Below, in pieces: positions 8,059 through 16,205 of a DNA stretch of 64,000 bases (position 1 is its first letter; each line of letters starts with the position of its first letter). Under the pieces are notes generated by a model. The model was given only the letters and a program-made list of their open reading frames with translations, searched no databases and had not been told where the DNA came from. Made by a program: the position numbers and the translations under genes. Origin of the DNA: Bog-473 sp963838835 (GTDB lineage: Bacteria; Actinomycetota; Acidimicrobiia; Acidimicrobiales; RAAP-2); assembly GCA_963838835.1 (NCBI GenBank), contig CAWITA010000006.1, positions 1 to 64,000 of the forward strand, written 5' to 3'.

Positions 8059-9606
8059 GTGACGCACGTGAGACGAGGCGGGCCGGGTACAAAGGCAACG
8101 TACCAGCGCCCGATACTGGGCATTGTCGTCACGCTGTTTGGGCTCGCTGCGCTCCTGGCCCTGCTGTTGCCCTTCCGGTCTCACCTGAGCATCGCCATCC
8201 CTGCCCTCGCGTTCGTCCTCCCCGCACTGGCCGGTGTGGTCATCGGCGGCTTCCTGCCCGGCGCCGTGGGAGCGCTCGTCGGCTTCGTCGTCTACGACTA
8301 CTTCTTCCTCCCTCCGTACGACGCCCTGACGGTCCGGTCGCCGCAGAACTGGATCGCACTCGGCGTGTACGCCGCCGTCGTCCTGATGGTGGCCGAGGTG
8401 GTGGTCAAACTGCGGAGCGCACGGGAGGAAGCGCTGCGGCGGACCGAAGAGTCGGAGCGCCTGTTCGAGCTGTCGCAGGCTCTCATCGGCGATCTCAGCC
8501 TCTCGCAGCTGCTGTCGCACATCGTGGCCACCGTGCAAAGCGTGTTCACACCGCGCTGGACGGCACTCGTGCTTCCCGACACCGACCGGGATGCGACCGG
8601 ATACGGCCAGACGTTGGGCGTCGCGGCCTCGGCGGGTGAGCCGCTCACCGGGGCAGACATGGAGTCCCTGACGTCGGGCGGTGGCCAGGCCCGGTCCCTC
8701 GGGCTGGTCGACGACACGGCACCTCGTCGGGTCTCGGTGGCGCTGGTGGTCAGCCACCGGCCCGTTGGCATGCTTGTGCTGCAGGAGGTGCAGCTGGCGG
8801 AGCGGGAGCGGAGCCTGCTCGGCACGTTCGCCAACCAGGCGGCGCTCGCCGTCGACCGGGCGCAACTCCGGGAGCAGGCGCTGCGGACGCAACTGCTCGA
8901 GGAGATCGACCGCTGGCGCCGCGCCCTCATGGGCGCGGCGTCGCACGACCTGCGGACGCCGCTGGCCTCCATCAAGACGGCCGTGTCGAGCCTGCGCCAG
9001 GTCGACGCCCGCCTGGGCCCCGACGACCGGGCCGAGCTCCTGGAGCTCATCGAGCTGCAGTCGGACCGTCTGGCCCGGCTGCTGACCAATCTTCTCGACA
9101 TGACCCGGATAGAGGCGGGGGCGCTGGAGCTGCGACCGACGACCGTGGGCTTCGACGAGCTGGTCGACGAGGCACTGGCGTTGCTGGGTGGCATCGTCGC
9201 CCCCGGCCGCGTGGCAGTCGACGCGGCGGTCGGCCTGCCACTCCTCCACCTCGATCGGGTCCTGATGAGCCAGGTCCTGGCGAACGTACTCGAGAACGCG
9301 GAACGGCTGTCCCCCGACGACTGCGTCATCCGCGTCACGGCGCGCACTGCACCCGGCAGCGTGGCGACGTGGGTCGAGATCGCCGTGACCGACGACGGAC
9401 CGGGCATCGCGCCCGAGGAGCGGGAGCGCGTCTTCGAGATGTTCAGCCAGAACGGCGGCGGGGGCAGGGCCGGCCTCGGCCTGGCCATCGCCAAGGCCTT
9501 CGTGGAGGCCCACGGCGGGCTGATCTGGATCGACCCTGACGTGGCGCGCGGGGCCCGGGTCGTCTTCACCGTCCCGTGCGAGACCCTTGTCACGGCGCCG
9601 GTCTGA
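8059..9606 (+). CDS. KdpD C-terminal half: membrane histidine kinase (DUF4118-GAF-HisKA-HATPase)
   Basis: 515 residues. After a short N-terminus come four KdpD-type transmembrane helices (DUF4118, ~15-115, with the YDYFFLPPYDALTV signature), a GAF-like domain (~140-285), a HisKA domain with the phospho-acceptor in ASHDLRTPLASIK, and an ATPase domain with NVLENAERLS, DDGPGIAPEERERVF and GLGLAIAKAFVEAHGG. The GTG at 8059 follows AAGGACGGAAAG. kdpE lies nine bases downstream, so the pair is a two-component system. It lacks the N-terminal KdpD/USP module, which is encoded divergently at 6842-7990. Confidence 0.9.
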   Translation: MTHVRRGGPGTKATYQRPILGIVVTLFGLAALLALLLPFRSHLSIAIPALAFVLPALAGVVIGGFLPGAVGALVGFVVYDYFFLPPYDALTVRSPQNWIALGVYAAVVLMVAEVVVKLRSAREEALRRTEESERLFELSQALIGDLSLSQLLSHIVATVQSVFTPRWTALVLPDTDRDATGYGQTLGVAASAGEPLTGADMESLTSGGGQARSLGLVDDTAPRRVSVALVVSHRPVGMLVLQEVQLAERERSLLGTFANQAALAVDRAQLREQALRTQLLEEIDRWRRALMGAASHDLRTPLASIKTAVSSLRQVDARLGPDDRAELLELIELQSDRLARLLTNLLDMTRIEAGALELRPTTVGFDELVDEALALLGGIVAPGRVAVDAAVGLPLLHLDRVLMSQVLANVLENAERLSPDDCVIRVTARTAPGSVATWVEIAVTDDGPGIAPEERERVFEMFSQNGGGGRAGLGLAIAKAFVEAHGGLIWIDPDVARGARVVFTVPCETLVTAPV

Positions 9607-9615
9607 ACGGCCGAC

Positions 9616-10332
9616 ATGACCAAGGTCCTCGTCGTCGACGACGATCCGTCGTTGCTCAAGGCCCTCCGGATCGGCCTGACCGCCCGAGGGGACGAGGTGC
9701 TCACCGCACACTCGGGGACGGAGGCTGTCAACCAGGTTGCGCTGGCGGGACCGGACCTCGTCATCCTCGATCTTGGCCTGCCCGATGTCGACGGCCTCGA
9801 GGTGTGTCGCCGCATCCGCGACTTCTCGGACGTGCCCATCGTGGTCCTGTCCGCCTACGGCGACGAACGCCGCAAGGTGGAGGCCCTCGACAACGGGGCG
9901 GACGACTTCGTGACCAAGCCCTTCGGCATGGCCGAGCTCGAAGCCCGGCTCAGAGTGGCGCTGCGCCACGCCATCGCCCGGAACGGGAACGGTGACGGGC
10001 CGGAGCACCCCACTACGCTGGCGGTGGGCGACCTCGACATCGACCTGGTCCACCACATGGCGACGCTGGCGGGCTCGCCACTGCAGCTGACGGCCAAGGA
10101 GTTCGAGCTCCTGGCCTACCTGGCCCGTCATGCCGGCAAGGTGTGCACCCACCACATGATCCTCAAGGACGTCTGGGGTCCCGGCTACGGGGCCGAGTCC
10201 AACTACGTGCGCGTCTATACCCATCGTCTGCGCAAGAAGATGGGAGACGAGGAGGGCCGGCTGCTCAAGACCGTTCCTGGCATCGGCTACCAGCTGGTCC
10301 CGGACGCGCACTCCTCCTTGACGAACGAGTAG
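9616..10332 (+). CDS. kdpE: response regulator KdpE (OmpR family)
   Basis: 238 residues: receiver domain with the acidic pocket VLVVDDDPSLL, phospho-acceptor Asp in LVILDLGLPDVDG and Lys in DDFVTKPFG, then an OmpR-type winged-helix DNA-binding domain (LTAKEFELLAYLARHAGKV ... GAESNYVRVYTHRLRKKMG). It sits directly behind the KdpD-type kinase and converges on the kdpFABC operon, which it should activate. Its 3' end overlaps the OB-fold gene on the other strand by about 46 bases. Probable target: the four TTGAC repeats at 15260-15307. Confidence 0.92.
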   Translation: MTKVLVVDDDPSLLKALRIGLTARGDEVLTAHSGTEAVNQVALAGPDLVILDLGLPDVDGLEVCRRIRDFSDVPIVVLSAYGDERRKVEALDNGADDFVTKPFGMAELEARLRVALRHAIARNGNGDGPEHPTTLAVGDLDIDLVHHMATLAGSPLQLTAKEFELLAYLARHAGKVCTHHMILKDVWGPGYGAESNYVRVYTHRLRKKMGDEEGRLLKTVPGIGYQLVPDAHSSLTNE

Positions 10333-10580
10333 AGCGGATTGAGCATCACGACGGTTCCGCGGACGAGGCCCGGGGTCCCCTGCGCAATGACCCGGCTGCC
10401 GGCGACGAGCCCCGGTATCGAGGCACGGCCGATGAAGCGCAGCATGAGCGACCCCGTCGCGTCCCGGAGCTCAGCATCGGTGCGGACCCATGGCCGCTGG
10501 ATCGACACCACGGAGACCACCTCCCCACGCACCGTGTTCCGCGTGCGGAGCACGACCGCCCCGATGACGGTGGTGCTCAC
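10287..10580 (-). CDS. small OB-fold protein translationally coupled to kdpC
   Basis: 97 residues with an OB-fold pattern (NTVRGEVVSVVSIQRPWVR, ATGSLMLRFIGRASIPGLVAGSRVIAQG, NPLYSF), like the small actinobacterial OB-fold proteins found near Trk potassium genes in mycobacteria (Rv2694c type, from memory). Its GTG start overlaps the kdpC stop (GTGA, 10577-10580), so it is the last gene of the kdp operon. Function unknown. The repeated association with potassium uptake suggests a regulatory or nucleotide-binding role (inference). Its 3' end runs antisense into the end of kdpE. Confidence 0.75.
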   Translation of the reverse strand: MSTTVIGAVVLRTRNTVRGEVVSVVSIQRPWVRTDAELRDATGSLMLRFIGRASIPGLVAGSRVIAQGTPGLVRGTVVMLNPLYSFVKEECASGTSW

Positions 10581-11266
10581 TTCTCGAGCTTGGCCAGCGC
10601 CTCGTTGAGCTGCAGCACGTTGATGTACGACGTGCCCAGGAATCCGAGCTGTGCGCCCTGCGTCTGGCTGATGACCAGGCTCCTGAGCATCGAAGGTGAG
10701 AGCCCGGTGGCCTTCGACACCATCGGGATCTGCACCAGGGCGTCCTGCTGGCTGATGTCCGGGTCGTAGCCGCTTCCCGAGGTCGTGACCAGGTCGGGTG
10801 TCGGGTTGACGCCCCGGGCCTTCCAGTAACCCACCAGGCACTGGGTGTACATCAGCAGCTTCTTGGACCGTGGGCCGAGACTGGTCCCGGACGACTCGCC
10901 GGGGATGTCGTTGATCGGCTTGGAGGACGCTGTGGGGAAGGAACAGGCCACCTGGTGCTTTGGGTCAGGCCGTTGCTGTAGAGGGGGTCGTCCCCGGGGT
11001 GCAGGTTGGGGTTGAACGTGGTGCTGGCGTAGGGCCCGAGGGCGTCGGGGCGACCCTGGAACACGCAGCTGCCCAAGCGGATGTCCCGGGCATTTCGTGA
11101 TGGACCAGTTCTGCCCGATCAGGGTCGACCCGTTGGCGGTGATCGACCCGTCGGCCTGGTGCTTGAAGAGCACCTGGGCGACGCCGGTGCCGATGAAGGC
11201 ATAGGCGAAGGTCAGGACGAGCACGACAACGGCGAGAACGACCGCACGGCGGATGTGAACGAGCAT
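10577..11266 (-). CDS. kdpC: KdpC, potassium-transporting ATPase subunit C (two compensating frame disruptions)
   Basis: KdpC is the single-span subunit that stabilises the KdpFABC pump. The N-terminal anchor VLAVVVLVLTFAYAFIGTGVAQ and the GSTLIGQNW motif are in the starting frame. From about 11070 the conserved text continues one frame over (SCVFQGRPDALGPYASTTFN ... DDPLYSNGL). Near 10960-10966 it returns to the first frame (QVACSFP ... LGPRSKKLLM ... DPDISQQDALVQIPMVSKATG). The stop is thus reached in the original frame. The middle reads correctly only after one base is removed and one is added. It lies 13 bases behind kdpB. Confidence 0.85.
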   Translation of the reverse strand: MLVHIRRAVVLAVVVLVLTFAYAFIGTGVAQVLFKHQADGSITANGSTLIGQNWSITKCPGHPLGQLRVPGSPRRPRALRQHHVQPQPAPRGRPPLQQRPDPKHQVACSFPTASSKPINDIPGESSGTSLGPRSKKLLMYTQCLVGYWKARGVNPTPDLVTTSGSGYDPDISQQDALVQIPMVSKATGLSPSMLRSLVISQTQGAQLGFLGTSYINVLQLNEALAKLEK

Positions 11267-11279
11267 CAGAGGGACTCCA

Positions 11280-13353
11280 TCAGTAGGCGTGCAGCGCGAC
11301 GAGGATGAGATCGATGAGCTTGATGAAGATGAACGGGACGATGATCCCGCCCACGCCGTAGATGAACACGTTCCGGCGCAGGATGGCCGCCGAGCCGGCG
11401 GCGCGGAACTTGACCCCCCGGAGGGCCAGCGGGATCAGCGCCACGATCACGAGGGCGTTGAAGATGACGGCCGAGAGCACCGCGCTCTGCGGGCTGTGCA
11501 GCTTCATGATGTTCAGCGCGTTCAGCTGCGGGTAGGTGGCGATGAACAGCGCCGGGATGATGGCGAAGTACTTGGCCACGTCGTTGGCGATGGAGAAGGT
11601 GGTGAGCGAGCCCCGGGTGATGAGCAGCTGCTTGCCGATCTCGACCACGTCGATGAGCTTGGTCGGGTTGGAGTCGAGGTCGACCATGTTGCCGGCCTCC
11701 TTGGCCGCCGTGGTCCCCGTGTTCATGGCCACGCCCACGTCCGCCTGGGCCAGGGCGGGGGCGTCGTTGGTCCCGTCCCCGGTCATGGCGACCAACTTGC
11801 CGCCCTCTTGCTCTTGGTGGATGAGCGCCAACTTCGCCTCGGGCGTGGCCTCGGCCAGGAAGTCGTCGACGCCGGCCTCCTGGGCGATGGTTGCCGCGGT
11901 CAGGGGGTTGTCACCGGTGATCATCACCGTGCGGATGCCCATGGAGCGCATCTCGGCGAACTTCTCCTGGATGCCCTCCTTCACCACGTCCTTGAGCTCG
12001 ATGACCCCGAGGATCACGGGACCGTCGGCCACGACCAGTGGCGTGGACCCGGCCCGCGAGACGCGCTCGACGATGGGGTCGAGATCGGCCGGCACTGGGC
12101 CTCCTTGCTCCGCGACCCACGCCTTCACCGAGTCGGACGCTCCCTTGCGGATCTGGCGCCCGTCGAAGTCGAGGCCGGACATGCGGGTCGTGGCGGAGAA
12201 GGGGACGAAGACGTGCCCCGCTTCGAGGTGGCGCTCCCGGATGTCGAAGCGTTCCTTGGCCAGGACCACGATGGAGCGCCCCTCGGGAGTCTCGTCGGCC
12301 AGTGACGCCAGCTGGGCCGCGTCGGCGAGGTCACGCTCGGTGTGGTCGCCGACGGGGTAGAAACCCGACGCCATCCGGTTGCCCATGGTGATGGTGCCGG
12401 TCTTGTCCAGCAGCAGTGTCTGCACGTCGCCGGCGGCTTCGACGGCCCGGCCGCTCATGGCGAGGACGTTCTTCTGGACCAGGCGGTCCATGCCGGCGAT
12501 TCCGATGGCCGACGAGCAGCGCGCCGATGGTGGTCGGGATCAGGCAGACCAGCAGGGCAACCAGGACCACCACCGAGACGGCGGTGCCGGCGTAGATGCC
12601 GAACGCCTCGAGTGACACCACGACGGGGATGAAGATGATGGTGAGGACGGCCAGCAGGATGGTCAGGGCGATCTCGTTGGGGGTCTTCTGACGGTTGGCT
12701 CCCTCCACCAGGGTGATCATGCGGTCCAGGAAGGTCTGGCCGCGCTCGGCCGTGATGCGGATCACGATCCGGTCCGAGAGGACCCTGGTGCCGCCGGTGA
12801 CGGCCGAGCGGTCGCCTCCCGATTCGCGGATGACCGGTGCCGACTCGCCGGTGATGGCCGACTCGTCGACCGAGGCGATGCCCTCGATGATCTCGCCGTC
12901 GGAGGGGATGAGGTCGTTGGCCTCGCAGACGACGATGTCCCCCTTGTTCAGCTCGGCCGCCGGCACCAGCTCCTCCGTCCCGTCGGACTGGAGCCGCCGG
13001 GCCTCGGTCTCCGAGCGCATCCGGCGCAGGGTGTCGGCCTGCGCCTTGCCCCGTCCTTCGGCCATCGCCTCGGCGAAGTTGGCGAAGATTACCGTCAGGA
13101 AGAGCCAGACGGTGATGGACCAGGTGAAGGTCGAAGGGTGCGCGATCGCCTCGATGAAGGTGACGACGGAACCGACCAGCACGACGAACATGACGGGATT
13201 GCGGATCTGCACCGCCGGGTTCAGCTTCGTCGAACGAGTCGACAAGGGCCTTGCCGCAGGATCGGGCCGTCGAAGAGACTCCGGGACTCGGCCACACCGT
13301 GTGGCACGTTCGCCGGTCCCGGCTGGCCCGGCTGGGTGGTCGGTCATCGTCAT
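11280..13353 (-). CDS. kdpB: KdpB, potassium-transporting P-type ATPase subunit (frame disrupted)
   Basis: Catalytic P-type ATPase of the Kdp pump, about 690 residues. Visible are QIRNPVMFVVLVGSVVTF, the actuator motif DESAITGESAPV, the phosphorylation site LLLDKTGTITMGN, and the hinge MTGDGTNDAPALAQADVGVAM. Near 12512-12516 an extra base breaks the frame inside IPTTIGALLSAIGIAGMDRL. Near the 5' end (about 13222-13260) the expected SLFDGPILR and KALVDSF segments appear in two other frames before the frame settles at KLNPAVQIRNPV, so further single-base errors lie there. I take the ATG at 13353, 25 bases after kdpA, as start. All catalytic motifs are intact once the frame is restored. Confidence 0.88.
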
Positions 13354-13378
13354 GAGAAGAACTTTCCGTATCTGGTCA

Positions 13379-15065
13379 TTAGAAGAACCCGTGACTGAGC
13401 TGCTCGACGATCGGGCCGAGCGCGAGGGCAGGGAAGAAGGTCAGGCCACCGATGATGATGATGACGCCGATAGTGAGACCGACGAACATGGAGTTGTCGG
13501 TGCGGAAGGTGCCGAGCCCCTCGGACACGACGGGCTTCGCCGCCAGTACGCCCCCGAGGGCCAGCGCCGGGATCATGATGCCGATCCGGCCGATCAGCAT
13601 GTCGATGGCGCCGATGACGTTGTAGAAGGTGGTGTTACCGGTCAGGCCGTCGAAGGCCGAGCCGTTGTTGTTCCCCTGCGAGGTCAGCCCGTAGAGGATC
13701 TCGCTGAACCCGTGCGGGCCGGCGTTGAGGGGACCGGCGCGGCCGGCGTGGATCGAGACGGCGACGGCCGTGAAAATGAGCACGATCAACGGCATGACGA
13801 GGGCCCCGAGACCCGCGAGTTTGACTTCCTTGGACTGGATCTTCTTGCCCAGGTACTCGGGTGTTCGCCCGATCATGAGGCCACCGATGAACACGGCGAT
13901 GATGGCATAGATGAGGATGGTGTAGAGGCCGCTGCCGGTGCCACCCGGCGTCACCTCACCCAGCATCATCCCGCTCATGAGGAAGAAGCCACCCATGGGG
14001 GTGAACTGGTCGTAGGAGGAGCTGGCCGAGCCGGTTGAGGTGCTGGTCGATGACACCCCGAAGAGGGCAGATGTGGTATCGCCGAAGCGCACCTCCTTGC
14101 CCTCGGTGTTGCCCACCGTGGAGTGCACGCCGGCCGCTGCGACCGCCGGGTTGTTCTGGTGCTCGTAGTAGGCGGCGCCGCCCACCCAGACCCCGAAGAT
14201 GATCACCATGGCCGCCAGCAGGGCGGCGCCGTGGCGGACGCTGCCGACCATCTTGCCGAAGGTGTAGGTCAAGGAGAAGGGGATCGACAGCAGCAGGAAC
14301 ATGTCGATGAAGCTGGTGAACCCCGTCGGGTCCTCGAAGGACGTGGCCTGGTTGGCGTTGAGGAACCCGCCCCCGTTGTTGCCCAACTGCATGATCGACT
14401 GCATGAAGCCGATGGGCCCTCGGGCGATCATCTGGGTGACCCCGTTGAGGTAGTCGTGGATGGTGACGGTCCCGGCCAGCGTCTGGACCGCGCCCTGCCC
14501 GACGATGACGATCCCGAAGATGAACGCGACCGGGAAGAAGATGTAGAGCAGGGCTCGGGTCATGTCGACCCAGAAGTTGCCGATGGTGGGTGAGTTGCGC
14601 CGGGAGAATCCCCGGACCATGCCAATGGCGACCGCGAGGCCGATGGCCGGGCTCACGAACTGCTCGAAGGTCAGCGCGCCGATCTGGGAGAAGTACGACA
14701 TCGTCGTCTCCCCGCCGTAGTTCTGCCAGTTGGTGTTGGTCATGAACGAGGCGGCGGTGTTGAAGCTCAGGGCCGGTCCAACGGCATCCATGTGCTGCGG
14801 GTTGAGCGGGAGCGAGCCCTGGATCCGGACGATCAGGTAGGTGACGCCCACGCAGACCCCGGAGAAGATGACCATGGAGGCGGCGTAGCGCTTCCAGTTC
14901 TGCTCCCTCTCGGGGCTCGTCCCGAGTAGCGCGGTAGACCGGCCGCTCGGCCCACTCCAGGAAGTGCACCCGCCCGTCGAAGACGGCGGCCATGTAGGAG
15001 CCGAGGTAGCGCCAGGCCAGCGCCAGGCAGACGACCAGGGCGATGATGGTGAAGGTGAACCCCAC
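13379..15065 (-). CDS. kdpA: KdpA, potassium-binding and translocating subunit (one frameshift)
   Basis: About 560-residue membrane subunit that selects and conducts K+. The start (GTG at 15065, GFTFTIIALVVCLALAWRYLGSYMAAVF) is in one frame up to ERPVYR. After an extra base near 14930-14933 the conserved LLGTSPEREQNWKRYA continues in the next frame to the stop. Selectivity-filter loops are recognisable: NNGGGFLNANQATSFEDP, SQGNNNGSAFDGL and MLIGRIGIMIPALALGG. It follows kdpF by one base and precedes kdpB by 25 bases. Restoring one base gives an intact protein. Confidence 0.9.
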
Positions 15066-15066
15066 G

Positions 15067-15156
15067 TCAGAACTTCTCGGGCTTGAACATGGCGACGCCC
15101 AGGTAGAGGAACATCACGATGGAGAGGGCGAGAAGGATCCCCTGGGTCCAGGTCAT
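15067..15156 (-). CDS. kdpF: KdpF, small stabilising subunit
   Basis: A 29-residue single-span peptide reading MTWTQGILLALSIVMF then LYLGVAMFKPEKF, with the C-terminal KPEKF typical of KdpF (KdpF usually ends in a basic/aromatic PE-F motif). It ends one base before the kdpA GTG. Its ATG overlaps the stop of the preceding 27-aa frame (ATGA), so the two are translationally coupled. KdpF is a lipid-like stabiliser of the KdpABC complex in E. coli. Confidence 0.85.
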   Translation of the reverse strand: MTWTQGILLALSIVMFLYLGVAMFKPEKF

Positions 15157-15236
15157 ACCCGGTCCAGGGCCCAGATCAGACCGAGGAACGCGGCAACGAA
15201 GCCCACGATGCCAAGCACTGCGAGAAAGTCAGCCAT
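15153..15236 (-). CDS. 27-residue single-span membrane peptide preceding kdpF
   Basis: Starts MADFLAVLGIVGFVAAF and ends LGLIWALDRV: one hydrophobic helix with a short charged tail. Its stop codon overlaps the kdpF start (ATGA), which is strong evidence that it is translated. It would be the first gene of the kdp operon, 24 bases downstream of the TTGAC repeats. I do not recognise a family with certainty; similar tiny frames precede kdpF in other bacteria. It could be an extra small subunit or a leader peptide coupling translation. No strong ribosome site is seen. Confidence 0.6.
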   Translation of the reverse strand: MADFLAVLGIVGFVAAFLGLIWALDRV

Positions 15237-15259
15237 TCGCCCATGCTGGCGTGGCCATT

Positions 15260-15307
15260 GTCAAAGAAACGTCAACGCACGGCGTCACGACGTCAACAAA
15301 TTGTCAA
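15260..15307 (-). promoter_or_regulatory. four TTGAC direct repeats, probable KdpE binding region
   Basis: On the plus strand GTCAA occurs at 15260, 15271, 15292 and 15303: spacings of 11, 21 and 11 bases, i.e. whole helical turns on one DNA face. OmpR-family regulators bind such 10-11-bp direct repeats as tandem dimers. The site lies 24-71 bases upstream of the first gene of the kdp operon. The outer copies also sit inside an inverted repeat, GGCCATTG ... CAATGGCC (8-bp arms). A KdpE operator is the natural reading (inference). Confidence 0.55.
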
Positions 15308-15371
15308 TGGCCGGTGAGTCCCGCCAAGTGCGTAAGGTGAACCGGGTCTCCGATCGAAAGTGGGGTGGACG

Positions 15372-16187
15372 ATGGCCCTTGATCTGAAAGGATGCCGCAC
15401 GCTGGTGACCGGGGCCTCCTCCGGCATCGGGGCCGGATTGGCCGAGGCCCTGGCGGAGCGGGGCGCCGTCGTCGGCATCTGCGCCCGCCGGGCCGACCGG
15501 CTGGCCGAGGTTGTCGAGCGCTGCATGAAGCACTCCCCCGACAGCCGGATGTGGGTGGTCAACCTGGCCGACATCAATGCGGTGGACCAACTGGCGGTCG
15601 ACGTCGTCGACGCGTTCGGCGGGGTCGACCTCCTGGTCAACAACGCGGGCATCCCCAAGCGGCGCAAGGTAACCGCACTCGACATCGACACCGTCACCGC
15701 GGTGATGCACGTCAACTACCTCTCCCCGATTCGCCTGACCATGGCCCTCCTGCCCCAGATGCTGGCGCGCGGATCGGGCACCATCGTGAACGTCTCGTCG
15801 ATCGCCGCCAAGCTCAGCGCCCCGGGCGAAGCCGCCTACGACGCCTCGAAGGCGGCGCTGACCGCGTTCTCCGAGGCGATGGCCGTGGACCTGTGGGAGG
15901 CCGGCATCAAGGTGATGGTCGTCTATCCAGGTGTCATCGACACCGAGCTGTTCACCCTGCCCGACAACGACGTGCCCGACCTGCCGGTGGCAGCCGAACC
16001 GGTCTCGGTCGCCGTCGACGCCATCCTGGCCGGGCTGGAGGCGGGCGACGCCCAGGTCTACGTGCCCGAGTGGTTCCACGGCGTGACCGCCAACAAGGAG
16101 AAGGACGTCGGCGCGTTCTTGGAGGGCACCGCCGCCTACCTGCGCGAGCAGAAGCAGAAGAAGCAGGCGTCAGCCGAAATGGCCTGA
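15372..16187 (+). CDS. short-chain dehydrogenase/reductase
   Basis: 271-residue classical SDR. It has the cofactor loop TLVTGASSGIGAGL, the VNNAG motif (LLVNNAGIPKRRKV), catalytic Ser in VNVSSIAAKL and YDASKAAL (YxxxK). The following VYPGVIDTELF and an extended C-terminus with KKKQASAEMA are usual for lipid- or steroid-type SDRs. Basic residues after the glycine motif (ARRAD) hint at NADP preference. The ATG at 15372 follows GGGGTGGA. It heads a plus-strand run with the beta-lactamase-fold gene 18 bases downstream and the agmatinase-like gene. Substrate unknown. Confidence 0.85.
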   Translation: MALDLKGCRTLVTGASSGIGAGLAEALAERGAVVGICARRADRLAEVVERCMKHSPDSRMWVVNLADINAVDQLAVDVVDAFGGVDLLVNNAGIPKRRKVTALDIDTVTAVMHVNYLSPIRLTMALLPQMLARGSGTIVNVSSIAAKLSAPGEAAYDASKAALTAFSEAMAVDLWEAGIKVMVVYPGVIDTELFTLPDNDVPDLPVAAEPVSVAVDAILAGLEAGDAQVYVPEWFHGVTANKEKDVGAFLEGTAAYLREQKQKKQASAEMA

Positions 16188-16205
16188 ATCGAGAGGACGC
16201 TCAGC

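Noticed and set aside
7987..10311. 774-codon open frame on the minus strand opposite the histidine kinase and kdpE
   Set aside because: Low-complexity Arg/Gln/His-rich translation, no domain, fully antisense to genes with clear motifs; an effect of high GC at third codon positions.
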